Shown: positions 10,206-21,985 of the stretch, piece after piece
Layout: each line of letters starts with the position of its first letter
Position numbering within the stretch: position 1 is the stretch's first letter
Origin: Blasia pusilla
Lineage: Eukaryota > Marchantiophyta > Marchantiopsida > Blasiales
Reading direction: 5' to 3'
Assembly (NCBI GenBank): GCA_050084515.1
Contig: CM114272.1
Location: 28,892,001-28,956,000, forward strand
Length of the DNA: 64,000 nucleotides
Position numbers and translations under genes: made by a program
Notes under the pieces: generated by a model
Seen by the model: only the letters and a program-made list of their open reading frames with translations
Databases searched by the model: none
What the model was told of the DNA's origin: nothing

Positions 10206-11452
10206 CTCAAAGGCCATAGGCATAACTTGTAATGTACAAGAGTTTCTATTTTACAATCATTTAATAAGTTCGATCCCCAAGAGGATCATTGTTTGATGAA
10301 AAGAGAGTTCGAAATTACAATTCTGTCGTAATAGTTGTGTTAAAATGTGTATGAGTTATATTCAATGTCTTATTAATATCTTCGGATCTTTCTTAGTACC
10401 AAAGGATCTTTTCTCAATTCTCTCTAGTGGAATTGACAACATGCTCAAGTAGATTTCCTCTCGACATCAAGAAACCTCACAGAGATCTCAACATGAAAGC
10501 TGGCTTCTCCTACTTTCGGAACTCAATCCGTCTTGGCAAGCTATTCTCTGTCAAACAGATTTCCTACAACTCCTGTTGATTATTTCATTGATAAGAAAGG
10601 TTCGCCTGATTCACTCTTCATTCTGCAGACCCAAAAAGAATACTCAGATATAAGCATCGCACATCACAATGAATGAATAATTTCTTTACTACTCCATCAA
10701 GAATGAGAAAGCTTCAAAGTTTATACAAGCTCGAGAGGGTACTACTCCCTTGCTCGGACCATTCCTATAGCATAAGGACTTTGTAAGAGAATGATGATTA
10801 TGGCTTCTATCTTGCTTCTTAAATACTCGCTGGAGTAGGAGTGATCCAAAGATTCGAAGCGTTCTTGATGAACTTGGTGTCTCTTCAGCATTTGTAACTA
10901 CCTAGATCTATGGTCCTCTTAGATTTTCCTACGATCCTGTGAATCCGCAGAACAAAACTGTCCTAACTACCAATTTGATACAAAGGGTCGCGCCCCTTCC
11001 TAGTCTAACTGTTCTAACGTACGTCGCTTGAAATCATAGTCATTCTTAGCTTCGCTTTGCTGGACTTCTTGAGGATAAAGTACTCTATTCTTCGTTCTTG
11101 TTTAAGGTGCTTTGTGCTTCGCGCTTCGTACAAGAGCGAAGTACTTCTTTCTCTTCTTCTTCCTGCTTCGTTATGCTTCGTTATAGAGCGAAGTTCTTTG
11201 TAGACAGAGCTTCGTTGAGCTTCGTTGACATTCCGAAGCTTCTTGCTGAGTCTTGAGACTTCGTTATTTTATTCTCCTCTCCTCTTAGGCAAATCCTTGA
11301 TTTTCTATCTCTCTGCCTTGTCCTTGGAGCTTCTTGATTCACTTTAATCTTACTCATTCATCCTCATAATAATAAATAATAATCATAATCATAATGTACA
11401 AGATTCTTCCTTGAATAAAAAGATATATTCTTCAAAAGTACAAAATTATGGA
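10206..11452. mobile_element. Unidentified 1.25-kb insertion in the Gypsy integrase
   Basis: The integrase frame stops at 11455 (...AEVFRRVM) and resumes at about 10204 (AIAQHRD...) exactly where a continuous polyprotein would, so the block between is an insertion. It is AT-rich and non-coding, with repeated GCTTCGT motifs that pair with CGAAG in short hairpins (about 11110-11240). TAATGTACAAGA occurs near both ends (about 10230 and 11392). I could not define target duplications or terminal repeats, so the class is unknown; a non-autonomous LTR element is possible. Confidence 0.6.
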
Positions 11453-11454
11453 TA

Positions 11455-12748
11455 TCACATAACTCTACGAAAAACCTCCGCCCTCTGAGAACATGCTTCT
11501 ACCCACACATCTAGATCATCAAGATCTAACACCTCCGCCATGTCACGTCGAATAGCTGTATGTAAATCTAGCTCTCTCCCAAAGAGCAAAAAGTACCGTG
11601 AAAATGACGCCAAGGATGCCTGCCGACTAAGGCGATAACCCATAGCCAACCATGGCAACTGTAGGTCCCACTCCCTCAACTGTCCCCGCTGCAAGCCATA
11701 CTTGCGCAATCTTTTCTTCACCGTCTGCACCACTCTCTCCGCCAACCCATCCGCCTCAGGATGATCTCTGGACATGGTGCGGTGATCTATCAGCGCTTGA
11801 TCACACAAGGCCTGAAACTCTCCCCTAAACTCGGTACCCTGGTCAGTCAACACCTCCGCCGGTGCACCAAAGTGACTAAGCACACGATCTAGAAATGCAT
11901 AAGCTGTTCCCTTGCTCAACTTGTCTGGTAGTGCCACCAACTCTAACCACTTGGAGAAATGCTCCACCATGACCAACACGTACCTATGATGACGGCCCGT
12001 GAATGGCAAAGGTCCCGCAAAGTCTAAACTCCACCGATAACCTAAGCCCATAATCAGCAAAGGATGTAACTGCAGAGTGGGAGCATTGAAGAATGCTCGC
12101 ACTCTGTCGCATACCATACATCTGGCCACCAGTATGCATGCCGCGCCACCAATACTGAACCTGGAGTAAACTATAGGTACGCTTTACTCCAAAATGTCCT
12201 ACCTCCTCATGGGCATGTCGCACTACACGTGCTCGATGGGAAGGGTGAGGTACCACTCGTATCCTACCATCTCCCCATACCCGCAAAATGTGAGTCCCAT
12301 CCCACCTGAACCTCTTGGCTCTCTGTAGGATCCGATCCCGCTCCCTAGCACTCACTGTACTCGCAATGACGCCAGTGCGCAAGAACTCCACAACCTCCAC
12401 GTCGTCATGGATATCACGACCACCTGTCGCCTCCTCACTAACCTCCGGATCCAAAGACTCATCATCCAACCCCACCACTGGAGTCATCACCTGTGGCTGA
12501 CTTGCCATAGTCAACCAACAAAGATAGGCAGATGCATGCCAACTGGGCACCATCTCCTCATCACTCTCTCCATGCCATCGAGCTCCTGTGTCGTCTCTCT
12601 GACTCGGACATGGGTTACGACTCAACCCATCTGCATCCTGGTTCAGCCAACCTGGCCTATGAACCATCTCAAACTCATACTCCTGTAGTAATAGAGCCCA
12701 CATGGCAAGCTTTCCCGTAAGCTTGTCGGACTCCATCAACCACCTCAA
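11455..12748 (-). pseudogene. Gypsy integrase (zinc-binding and catalytic core)
   Basis: The frame from 12748 begins with the end of RNase H (HRPGWLNQDADGLSR), followed by the integrase HHCC region (HEEVGHFGVKRTYSLL...YWWRGMH). A frameshift then leads into the core frame 12129-11455: YRWSLDFAGPLPF, LTDQGTEFRGEF and DHPEADGLAERVVQT, which supply the D, D and E catalytic residues. Integrase would insert the cDNA into host chromatin. The frameshift between zinc finger and core, and the insertion after 11455, make this copy inactive. Confidence 0.85.
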
Positions 12749-12751
12749 CGT

Positions 12752-13183
12752 CTAATGATCAGTGATAAGTGTGAAAGGGTTGCCGAATAAATAGCACCTG
12801 AAATGTGCCACGGCCCACACTGCAGCCAAGCACTCTCCCTCGTAGGAGCTGTACTTTTCCTCTCCAGTGTTGTTCGATCGGCTCGCGTAAGCCACAACAA
12901 ACTCCCTCTCCTCGTCATCCCTCTGAGTAAGCATTGCTCCTAGACCCAACATGCTCCAATCCGTATGTAACAGGAATGGGCGACCCCTAACCGGTCTTTG
13001 TAAAATGGGTGAGGACGTCAACCTGTCCTTGAGCTCCTGAAATGCTCGCTCCTGATCATCTCCCCATAACCAAACCTGATCAAGTCTCGTCAACAAGGTC
13101 AAAGACTTTGCGATCGTACTAAGACCCTTGACATTCCGTCGATAGAAGTTATCCAGTCCAAGAAATGCTCGGACTTGACTCAC
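12752..13183 (-). pseudogene. Gypsy RT thumb/connection and RNase H
   Basis: The frame opens with the segment after the RT palm (QVRAFLGLDNFYRRNVKGLS...WGDDQERAFQELK) and continues into RNase H (FLLHTDWSMLGLGAMLTQ, YSSYEGECLAAVWAVAHFR, FTLITDH). Asp and Glu residues typical of the Gypsy RNase H site are present. A stop at about 13185 separates it from the RT frame and one at 12752 from the next frame. RNase H removes the RNA template after first-strand synthesis. Confidence 0.85.
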
Positions 13184-13225
13184 ATCTGTAGGGCGTGGAA
13201 TTTGCGCAATAGCCTCTACCTTCCT

Positions 13226-14053
13226 CTATTGAACGCCTAACCCACTCGGGTATATGGTGTGTCCCAAGTACTCAATCTGCTCCTGAAAGAATCTGCACTT
13301 GCATGGATGTAACTTCAGTCCATGTAACTGCAATCTCCGAAACACCTCCTCCCGGTGTCGCTCATTCTCCTCAACCGTGGAACTAAAGATAAGAATATCA
13401 TCTATGTAACATCGTACAAACTCCAAGCCAGCCAGAATCCTATCCATCACTCTTTGAAACTCTGCAGTCGTATTCTTCAACCCAAATGGTGAGAACCACC
13501 ACTTATATAAGCAATCTCTCCCGAACCGATCTATCCCCCAGAATGTTGTCTTCTCCGTGTCCTCCAACCTGATAGGAAGCTGATGATAGCTAGCACGGAG
13601 ATCTAAAGTACCGAAGATCTTTGCATGCCCTACCGCATCAAAGATCTCCTCAGGAGTAGGCATGGCGTACCAATCTGACCTCGTCTGTCGGTTGATAGGA
13701 CGGTAATCTCCACACATCCGCCTATCCGTCCAATTGCCATACATATCCTTCTTCGCCGGCATAACTGTGGCAGATGCATACTTCCCATGTGATAACTCCA
13801 CAAGTCCTGCCTCCAACAAGTCCCGACTCCTGCTCTGAATCAAGGCTCGCTCCATATCAGAATACCTGTAGGGTCGATGAAAGATCGGCGTATCACTAGC
13901 CAACTCAATCCGTATCCCGGGACCCTTCAACATACCCAAGTCTCTCATACTGAAGGTAAAACAACTGACATGCCCTCTCAGAAACCTATGAACTCGCTGT
14001 CGCTCTCCTCCTATCAACTTGAGACCTATCACAGGCTCCCAAGTCTCCATCAT
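13226..14053 (-). pseudogene. Gypsy reverse transcriptase
   Basis: 275 codons with the conserved RT series: RMCGDYRPINRQTRSD, FGTLDLRASYHQLPI (first catalytic Asp), FSPFGLKNTTAEFQRVMD, FVRCYIDDILIFSS (YIDD active site) and LGHTI. The palm and fingers appear intact, although the frame is isolated by stops on both sides. Upstream, the protease-RT linker is broken. Confidence 0.9.
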
Positions 14054-15681
14054 GACCTCAGTCGGAGAGGACGCAACCTCCGGCTTTGGTTGCTATGTAG
14101 CAACCCTAGCCACCTCCGCAACAGCCACTCCACTTTGACCTCCTACACCATGCTCCACATCCAAAAAATAACATGCGCTACTCTAGCCTCCTTCGCACTC
14201 TCTGCTCGAACGACGTCCCAGGAAGTCCATGGGTGCCTATCTCTCCTCGTCTCGCCTTGACCAATGCCCATGCAGACCACTGAGGCAATGGTCCAACTCG
14301 TGGATGTGACGGCATGGATGACACTCACATCCGTCTCTGCTCAGCCATACCTAGGCTGACTATCCATGTGAGACAGTTGAGGTCCATCGCCTGCCCCAAC
14401 ACCTGTCTCCGGGATGCCTGATTCATCCCTGGCACCGCCGTAGTACCGGTAGCGAACCCCATGGCGCGCTCGCGCTCATTTGCTGTAGGCTCCTCCAATG
14501 CTCCGGTCACCTCATCCCAAAGGCATGGGATGCTGGGAAGCTCACCAACGTAGGTAAGGCTGCCCTCAACTCCCCCACCCTATTGGCCATGGCCAACGGT
14601 GGTCTATCATCCCGTGTCACCACCTGAGATCAACGCCCTGAGCCCAAAATAGCATCCACTGTGAGATGTGGTGCTCTCTGGACTCCATCGCATGCTCAAC
14701 TCAATACTTCTGATGGTATCAAGTTCGTCCACAACAGTCGTGGACGATGGGCACGTGATCCAACTCTCGCCGCATCTAATAACACAGCAGGTCCCAACCA
14801 GGACCTCACCTGATACACACTTGTCATCACACCTACACGAGTGTCTCCCAACAATGGCACATTCTCCAAGATGTACGTTGGAGAACATGTGTGACTCTCC
14901 TGCAAGTGTCGTACTACTCACAGCATCTCCCAAAACATCCCTGACCTCGGATCCTGCAATCCAAATCCTCGGCCAGCTGATGAATGACCCTGACATGGCC
15001 ATCCAGCAATCACCAAATGAATGGTGCCAACTCTATCCAGATCCTACGCCCCCACCAAAGAGATGTCAACGGGTAGTGTATGCGGATATCCTTGTACTGC
15101 AGATACCGGAAACAACTAAGGATATCTCTGGACCAATCTCGCCACGTGACGTAATGATACTCGCCGCGCGGTCTCATCTCTCTCCACATAAAGGTACTGA
15201 TGCACCCGTATGCCCGCCTGCAATACTACAGCCAATCCGGTGCTAATCCCTCCGAAGTGATCTAACACCCTAACACCCTCCTCTGGGCATTGCCACACAA
15301 CGGGTGTGATATCTAGTGGGGTCAATATCTCCACGCCAAGAGCCCGATCGCCACGTGACTCTCACTGCTCCGGGATAAAAGCATGACTCCACGCGTGCCC
15401 ACGAGGTCGTCGGCACTCCTCTGTAGCTCTCGAGTCGTACCCCACAATGGTGAAGAGGTCTCGCCAACATGGGAAGAGACATCCGCCATGGCCTGTCTCT
15501 TTGTGGGACTATCCGCTACTGGGACATCCTCCGCATGTGCATTCCCCTCCAACAACTCTCATGGACAACTTACACTACTTGTGAAAGCCGCCAACGTGGT
15601 CACAGACTCGCCTCGTGAACGACCACCTCATCCCGCAAACTGCACGGGTAACTGACTCATCTGGCCGTCACCTGATTGCCA
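14054..15681 (-). other. Degenerate protease-RT linker of the Gypsy element
   Basis: Compositionally this belongs to the element (GC-rich, CACC/TGGTG-rich), but no minus-strand frame exceeds about 130 codons and no domain is visible. It probably represents polyprotein linker decayed by stops and indels. Confidence 0.5.
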
Positions 15682-16092
15682 TCATGGCTCATAAGCAACG
15701 GTCTCCTCCCAGAAGTCAAGGATGAATCCTAGGGGATATAACACTGTACTCCCCACCAACACATCGTACGACTCAGCTGGTGTCGTAATCGCACGTATGC
15801 GTACCATAGCACTATCCGTCTCATGCTCTGGATGGACTCTGACAACTATCTCCTGTCGAGTCATATATTGCGTGGGTGACATGCCCCCAATCGAGGTCTG
15901 TATTTGGAAGGGACAAGGCTCAATGTCGGCCTTCCGTAACCCCAACGCTAAACACGCCGCCTTCCGTAACATCAAGGGTTGCGCTCCCGAATCAAGTAGG
16001 ACGCGCTGCGGGTGGTATACCGTCCCCGTCGGACTAACCAAGCGAAATACTCCAGCTCGGTTATCCAATAACACTACTCCAGGTGTCACCAC
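15682..16092 (-). pseudogene. Gypsy aspartic protease
   Basis: The frame contains RVLLDSGAQPLMLRKAA, a retropepsin-like D-S-G active site, followed by ITTPAESYDVLVGSTVLYPLGFILDF, a typical second half with a hydrophobic-hydrophobic-G motif. This enzyme matures the polyprotein. It sits between gag and RT as in other Gypsy elements. Confidence 0.75.
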
Positions 16093-16760
16093 TACTGGCT
16101 CTATGGCTGGTCAAGCTGGCATATCTACCAACTTCGCCGCCGCCGCATGCCATGACTCGGTGGGGAACGTCCCGAGCACCGGCTCTGAGGGCAATTCCAC
16201 CACCTCCTTAACTACCTCTGAACAAGAAGCAGTCATCTCTCCACGCTCACACAATGCGGCGGCCAACCGGGACACCTCAGCTAGTCTAACTCCCAACGTC
16301 GCCAACTCTATGGCGGAAAATAGTGGAGTCTAACTCACTGTGGTAGCCACCTCCAACACTATGGTCGACACTGACTCCACTCGAGCCGGCATAGGAGTTG
16401 TCACTCCAACTCCTTGTGACATCGACGTAGGTACTTAAGCTATAGGCACCGCTGGTCGTCGAGGCACCATCGATGGTGTGTGTAGTGCCTCTGACAATGT
16501 GAATGACTATGGAACCCTGGCCTGCCGCCCATCGGTCCCCTCTGGTGGGTCAATCTCTACTCCACCTCTCGGTGGCTCGGTGCCTCTCGCAACACTGCGA
16601 GTCACCACTGCAGCTGCCTCAACCTGGGCTGCACTACACATAAATCCCATACTAGAGAGATCCTCACCCGGGTCAGGGTAAGAATAGAAGTTGGAGTCAC
16701 ACTAGCTGCTTGTAGTTCCGTGCTTTCCCTAAGCTGCATCATCGTCATGGCAGCAATCCT

Positions 16761-18071
16761 CTACTCCAACTGATCGATGCGTGAGAGAAGTGCCGGCTCT
16801 GGTGCTCTTGCTCCATCTCCTCTGGCTGGTGGTGGTCCTCTACCACCACGTCTAGGAAGGACTCCCCGACCTCCTCTAGGACAACCACCCCCAAGCCCTC
16901 GGCCTACCTCTGGACGTGCCCCTCGGCGAAGGTCAAAACATCTATCCCTAGTGTGACCATATCTGTGGCAATAGTCACACTGGTGTTGGGGTGGGGCCAT
17001 CCTCTATGGCTCTTGAGCAATCGGAGACGCTGGTGGTCCTCTCCCATGCTGTGGGCAGTCTCTCTGCCTATGGGCCCCTCCACACGTCCAACAAGACCAC
17101 ATCGGTCCCTGGTGGGCAACATATGTAGGTACGGGTCGTTGCCTCATAGGCTCACGGTAGCCACCCTGCTCTCTAGGCACACTGGCCCGCTCCCGTGGTA
17201 CTGGTGCTCGCTGTGGCACTTGTGGGGTCACCGTCGCTCGTGGACCTGTCGACTCTCGAGAAAATCCAGCGGTCACTACCTGCTCCTCACTCATGTTGAG
17301 CTCAATACGCTCAGACAACTCAAAGACCACCTTCAATGTAGGCTTTGTTGTGTGAATCAGCACCGCATCTCGGACTCTCCTCCGTAGTTCTCGGTCCAGA
17401 ACCCCGTACCAATACTGGACTGACTGCGCCTCAATCACTCCATACGTAGCAATAATCAGCCTCCTCATGCGTGTGAATGCCTCTCTCAGACTCTCACCCG
17501 ATTGTCGCTAAAAATCCTGTAGACTCTTCTGCTTGTCGGTGCGTACGCCCTGGTAGCTCTTCCCCAACTCTCGGAAGAACTCCATTGTGGGGCTGAATTT
17601 GGGTGGCCCTCTACCACCAGAGGTCTCTGCCACATCGTCTGTCTCACTGCCCTCCTCTCCATCTAGTCTCCGGGCTGATGGTGTGGGTCTCTCTCCTCTC
17701 ACAATCCCATCATATGCCTCGCGACCACTAGTGGACACATACCCTGGAGCCCAATACATCCTCCAGACATCGATCTCTACTGAATATAGTGATCGAAACT
17801 CCATATAATCATCCATCGGAGGACCCTCCAAGTGCTGGAACAACCCCTTCCATGCCATGAAAGGGTTGAACCGTGTCGGGGTCCGTATCTCCTGGAAGTC
17901 GCACCACTTGTCCAACTCCTGGATAAAATCATCTAAGTCGATGGTGCCCACTGCACCCGAGAAACGACGCATGCCCCGATGGCCCATGTTGTCCATCTCC
18001 TGCCAAGTACTACTGTCTCTATGTGCGATCTCGTCACCCGACCTAGTGTCTAGTGATGACGATCCAGCCAC
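16761..18071 (-). pseudogene. Gypsy gag with two CCHC zinc knuckles
   Basis: Frame 18071-17508 starts MAGSSSLDTRSGDE and carries a capsid-like segment (IDLDDFIQELDKWCDFQEI...FNPFMAWKGLFQHLEG). After one stop, 17468-17004 continues with the capsid C-terminus (LREAFTRMRRLIIATYG...YWYGVLDRELRRRVRDA) and a knuckle CWTCGGAHRQRDC. A further frame (17000-16761) adds CDYCHRYGHTRDRC, a second CCHC knuckle, then an Arg/Gly-rich tail. Two stops interrupt the gene. Confidence 0.8.
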
Positions 18072-19409
18072 GGATGGATGTCGAGGTAGCTCCTCACTGG
18101 TAACCCCTCAGTATCTCACTCCACTCCGTGTCACACCACTACTATTGCTCGCACTACCCTGTTCTTCCGAACCTTGGAAGAACGCCGTGATGACAACCCT
18201 GTCTCACCCGCTCAAGCACTCAGACTCACCGAGAGTCTCCCACACTCCTCACTAGCTCACCTATGCTAACGTCAATCCTGTGATGACACATCGGACCTCA
18301 CGCATACTCAACACTCGAGCTCACCATGAGCCTCCCAACTGACTCAGCTAACCTAGCGACACTCTCGGGTCATACATGCGACCCCTACACGGCATCCGCC
18401 GTATATCCACCAACATGCTACACATGAAAAGAATCTACACTCGTCACCATTGCTGCACCCACCTAGCACCAGCTACTACCCATGACCCAACACTCTCAAT
18501 CACACACGACAAGTGCAGGAAAAGGGACTCGAATGGGTAACCTGATAACGCCCTCCAATGTGGTGCACCGTCAACATGCACTCCTCCACGTGATATGACA
18601 ACCTCTGCAACACAACACTCTCCTTGACCAACACGTCGATCCTCCTGTCAACAGATGCGGACAACCCGTCGGCATCATGCGCACTGCCCCTCCATCGTCA
18701 ACTCTCGCAACGCCCTGTCGTGCCCCAAAAACATCATATCACACAAACCTCTCCGTCCATCCCCACACGCGGCATGTAACCTGACTCACCCTGGTCGGCT
18801 CCACTCCTACCACGTATGCCCTGTCCGACCACGTGAACATGACATCGACCACATCCGGCCTTGCCCGACCACATCCGCACTCTCAACCACGTAGCTTAAC
18901 ATCATCCACGTCCGCTGTCCAACTATGTTGGTCACTCACCACGTCGACATCCTCCCCGCCACCACGTTACCTAAATGGGGGGAACCTTGGCCCGCACCCC
19001 AATGGCTCCCTTGGGCCTTAAGTGTGGGGAAAAAAGGGGGGGGGGGGGCCGCGCGCCGTCTGTCAGCGCCCGTCGCCCTAACCCTAGCCTTTGCGACCTA
19101 TCCTCCCTTTACTTGATAGCCCCCTGGCGGATGCAAGCCCTAACTCTCCTTCATGCAAAATCCCGACATTCCCGCTATTAGACGACGCTATACCTGCCGT
19201 CACAACCTGCGCTACACCCGGCTGCTGTCCCCCATCAATCCGCACCAGCAAAATCTGAGAAAAACGGACAGCGCTTCCGCCCACGGCCTTCCAAATAGAA
19301 AAATGACAAACACCCGCAACACACGCGTCTCCAGGGGCTCCCGACCAAGGCAACTCGATTGCCTACCTGCAAAAAATGAATTCCCACCAGCCCCCTGCCA
19401 TCTTTCTCA
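18072..19409 (-). other. Gypsy leader / 5' untranslated region
   Basis: GC-rich and cytosine-rich on the plus strand, with no supported frame. It includes a run of about 14 G at 19028-19045 next to CCGCGCGCCG. The primer-binding site expected just left of 19410 could not be matched to a tRNA by eye. Confidence 0.5.
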
Positions 19410-19892
19410 TGTAAAAATAAAGAGTAGTAAAAACGGCTTACCCGGCCTAAAACTCCACTCCTCAATCTACATCGACATGTCGAGCCTCATCCACCTTGTG
19501 CTATCAAGGAATCCAGACGCTAGCATCCTAGTCCTATCTCACACACATACAAGGGAGGTGCTCCAACGACCCAACATGAGAAAGATGGCTTAGGAAAGCC
19601 ATCTTCCTCTCTTATATAGGGTTGGAAAGAGCCAAAAGGCTCTTCCCCTACAAATAGCCCTCTCCTTGGTAACATGCGCGCACAGGTTACCAGGGGCGGG
19701 TGACCTGGTCGACAAGTCACCCGGTTGTGAAAGACCTCAACATGAAAGTTGTCAGAAACAACGTTCTTGACACAATGGACCTATCCTCAACCTCATATGA
19801 CACCATGGGACAAAGTTACACTCAAGATAGTCCGCCGGCTCCTACGCCCTATCCACGATAGATCTCGGCCTATCGGCTACTCACATGTGACA
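19410..19892 (-). repeat. 5' LTR of the Gypsy element
   Basis: 483 bp, TG...CA on either strand, closely similar to 9084-9533 but with a 26-bp extra segment that itself forms a hairpin (AAGAGCC AAAA GGCTCTT, about 19627-19644). TATA box on the minus strand at 19611-19620. It lacks the 130-bp segment A that adjoins the other LTR. Confidence 0.75.
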
Positions 19893-20349
19893 ACTATGTT
19901 GGTAAATTTATCACAGTGTTTTCCATTATGTGTTTTTTGAGTTGGCTTTTTTTTTCTTCTGCATAAAGCCTAAACAAGGAAAAGGCGTGGTTGTACATTC
20001 GGTTGTGAGGATAATGTTATAACCAGGTTAGGAGATAATAAACCCAATGTGAACGACTCCACTTCTTGAAACATTTCTCAGGTCTTCAAACATGTTCTCA
20101 AGCTCTCCTTAAACCTGCAGACTCAATTTTATGGGTATATGGATGCAACCTTGAGAAGGGAGGAGATGTTTGGGACAAGATATGATTCATCTTTGCATTC
20201 TTTGAAAACTCCATGTGAAAGCAAGCAAGCAAAATGGAAAATTACCAGGAAATGGGTAAATCTCGCGATGAGGTGAGGTGAGGTGAGCTCAACTTCATCC
20301 TCAGTCGCCATAGTAGACTTTGTGGTCAAGCATCCAAGGCCCAAAATCA
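19893..20349. other. Intergenic stretch right of the Gypsy element
   Basis: No gene recognised. A short (GAGGT)n tract lies at about 20270-20288. Confidence 0.4.
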
Positions 20350-21330
20350 CCTACCCGCCTCTGCTCAAAAATCCCACACTCGATTGCTCAGCACCCTAGA
20401 TCACAACCCAGCACTGTCAGCCACGTCTGCCTCGCTTGCCCCAACCCTAAACGCTAGATTTCACTGTAATCGGGCTAGACAAGCTCAAAATCGAGCCTCC
20501 GCTCAAAAATTACACACTCTGTTGCTCAACACTAAAAATCATAATCCGCCACTGTCAGCGAGACCCCAAACGCTCGCCCCGCCCCTTCCTCTGCGTCCGT
20601 ATGTGTCTTGCTCTGCTCTGAAAATCTCACGGATAAAACTGCAAAACAGTCGCACACCTGAGCTTGACAATCGCATCCTGACAGTCGCACACCGCGAGCT
20701 CGAAATCGCACACCTCAAATCGCACCCTACTACTCAAAAATAAAACACCCAAGCTCCTTGACAGTCCCGGACTCCACGACTCGATAGTCCCGGATGCGAA
20801 CACCTAAGCTTGACAGGCGCACCCTGAGCTCGAAATCCCACCAACTGCTTGAACCTCATTGACAAAAACTGCCAAAAATCGCACATGTGAGCAAAAAAGC
20901 CGTACACGCGAGCTCGACAGTCGCACATCGCGAGGTCGAAATGGCACACCTCAAATCGCAGCCTACCACTCGAAAATCGCACACCCAAGCTCCTCCACAA
21001 ACCTGGACGTGAACTCGACAGTCCGGAACTCCACGCCTCAACAGTCTCGGACGTGAACATCCGAGCTCGACACTCGCACCCTGAGCTCGAAAAATCTCAC
21101 CGACGAAACTGCCAAAAATCTCATCGACGAAACTGCCGAAAATCGCACACCGCGCGGTCGAAATTGCACACCTCAATTCGCACCCTACCACTTGAAAATC
21201 ACACACCCGAGCTTCTCGAAAGTCCCAGACTCCATGCCTCGACGATCTTGGACGTGACCCTAAACCTGACCGCGGTCCCCGCAAACTACCACTGCGTTGT
21301 AGTCTCGACCACGACCGACCGCCCACCGCG
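20350..21330. repeat. Degenerate GC-rich minisatellite array
   Basis: The phrases AAAATCGCACACC, GAGCTCGACAGTC and AAACTGCCAAAAATC recur every 30-130 bp with substitutions. Higher-order units of about 130 bp can be followed (for example CACCTCAAATCGCACCCTAC at about 20710, 20948 and 21168). Frames on either strand are by-products of the repeat. No coding signal. Confidence 0.6.
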
Positions 21331-21419
21331 GTGAATACGAACCACGTCTAAATGGTGACCGCGGCACACACGAACCACTGCTCTGAATCACACCGGTTGG
21401 GAGCGACCAAGTCGACTTA

Positions 21420-21495
21420 ACGGACGTCGAACCCTAAACGGATGTCTAAACGGACGTCAAACCCCAAACGGATGTCTAAACGGACGTCGAAACGC
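21420..21495. repeat. Short tandem repeat, about 29-bp unit
   Basis: The motifs AACGGACGTCGAACCC and AAACGGATGTCT alternate about three times. It lies immediately left of the Harbinger element. Confidence 0.7.
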
Positions 21496-21578
21496 AAAAC
21501 GCTGGACGGAACTCTAACGCAGACGCATTAATTAATTTGGAGTCCCAAGAGGCACTAAGGGCCGGGTCGCATGGGCGA

Positions 21579-21608
21579 CTTCTTGGGGTCGCTTGCGACC
21601 CCAAGAAG
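21579..21608. repeat. Perfect 14-bp palindrome in the Harbinger terminus
   Basis: CTTCTTGGGGTCGC, a TT loop, then its exact complement. It sits 20 bp inside the element end, where transposase or its partner could bind. A variant with 11-bp arms and one mismatch lies at 28329-28352 in the MITE upstream of the F-box gene. Confidence 0.8.
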
Positions 21609-21985
21609 CCACCCGTCGGCTGGAACTGCTCGCCGGCGGCGGCTTTCGAGCCGGTTCCTTCCAACCGGTTGGGAGAATAACGGAAAGTCCGTTTGCAGTT
21701 ACGGAAACGGATTTTCCCTCCGTTATTCTCCCTCCCATTTCCCCGCCAATTCCCCCCCCGCCGCCTTTCCTTTCCCTTCGGTTCCTATAAATTCACATCC
21801 TTCTTCTTTTGTATTCATTCCAACTTTGCTCCGTCTTCGTGTGTTCGTACGTGTTTTTCATTTTCATAGATTTCATGTCATTTTTCTGCATATTTTAGTC
21901 ACATCTCATTGCAAGACATTGATTTATTTTTTTATTATAAGATTTTTTAATTACTATTTTCTTTTCTTTTTCAACTTTTTTAATC

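Larger units (their letters stand above)
9084..19892 (-). mobile_element. Gypsy LTR retrotransposon, about 10.8 kb, degenerate
   Basis: In minus-strand order: 5' LTR (19892-19410), leader, gag with two CCHC knuckles (about 18071-16761), aspartic protease (16092-15682), RT (14053-13226), RNase H (13183-12752 and on), integrase (about 12500-11455), a 1.25-kb foreign insertion (about 11452-10206), the rest of the integrase C-terminus, a PHD finger (about 10204-9731) and the 3' LTR. RT before integrase defines the Gypsy (Metaviridae-like) order. Stops and frame changes in most domains show an old, inactive copy. The high GC of 11.4-19.4 kb against its flanks also marks it as foreign to the surrounding DNA. 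Confidence 0.9.

Noticed and set aside
19076-19090. Telomere-like CCCTAACCCTA
   Set aside because: Barely two units, inside the GC-rich Gypsy leader. Not an array.
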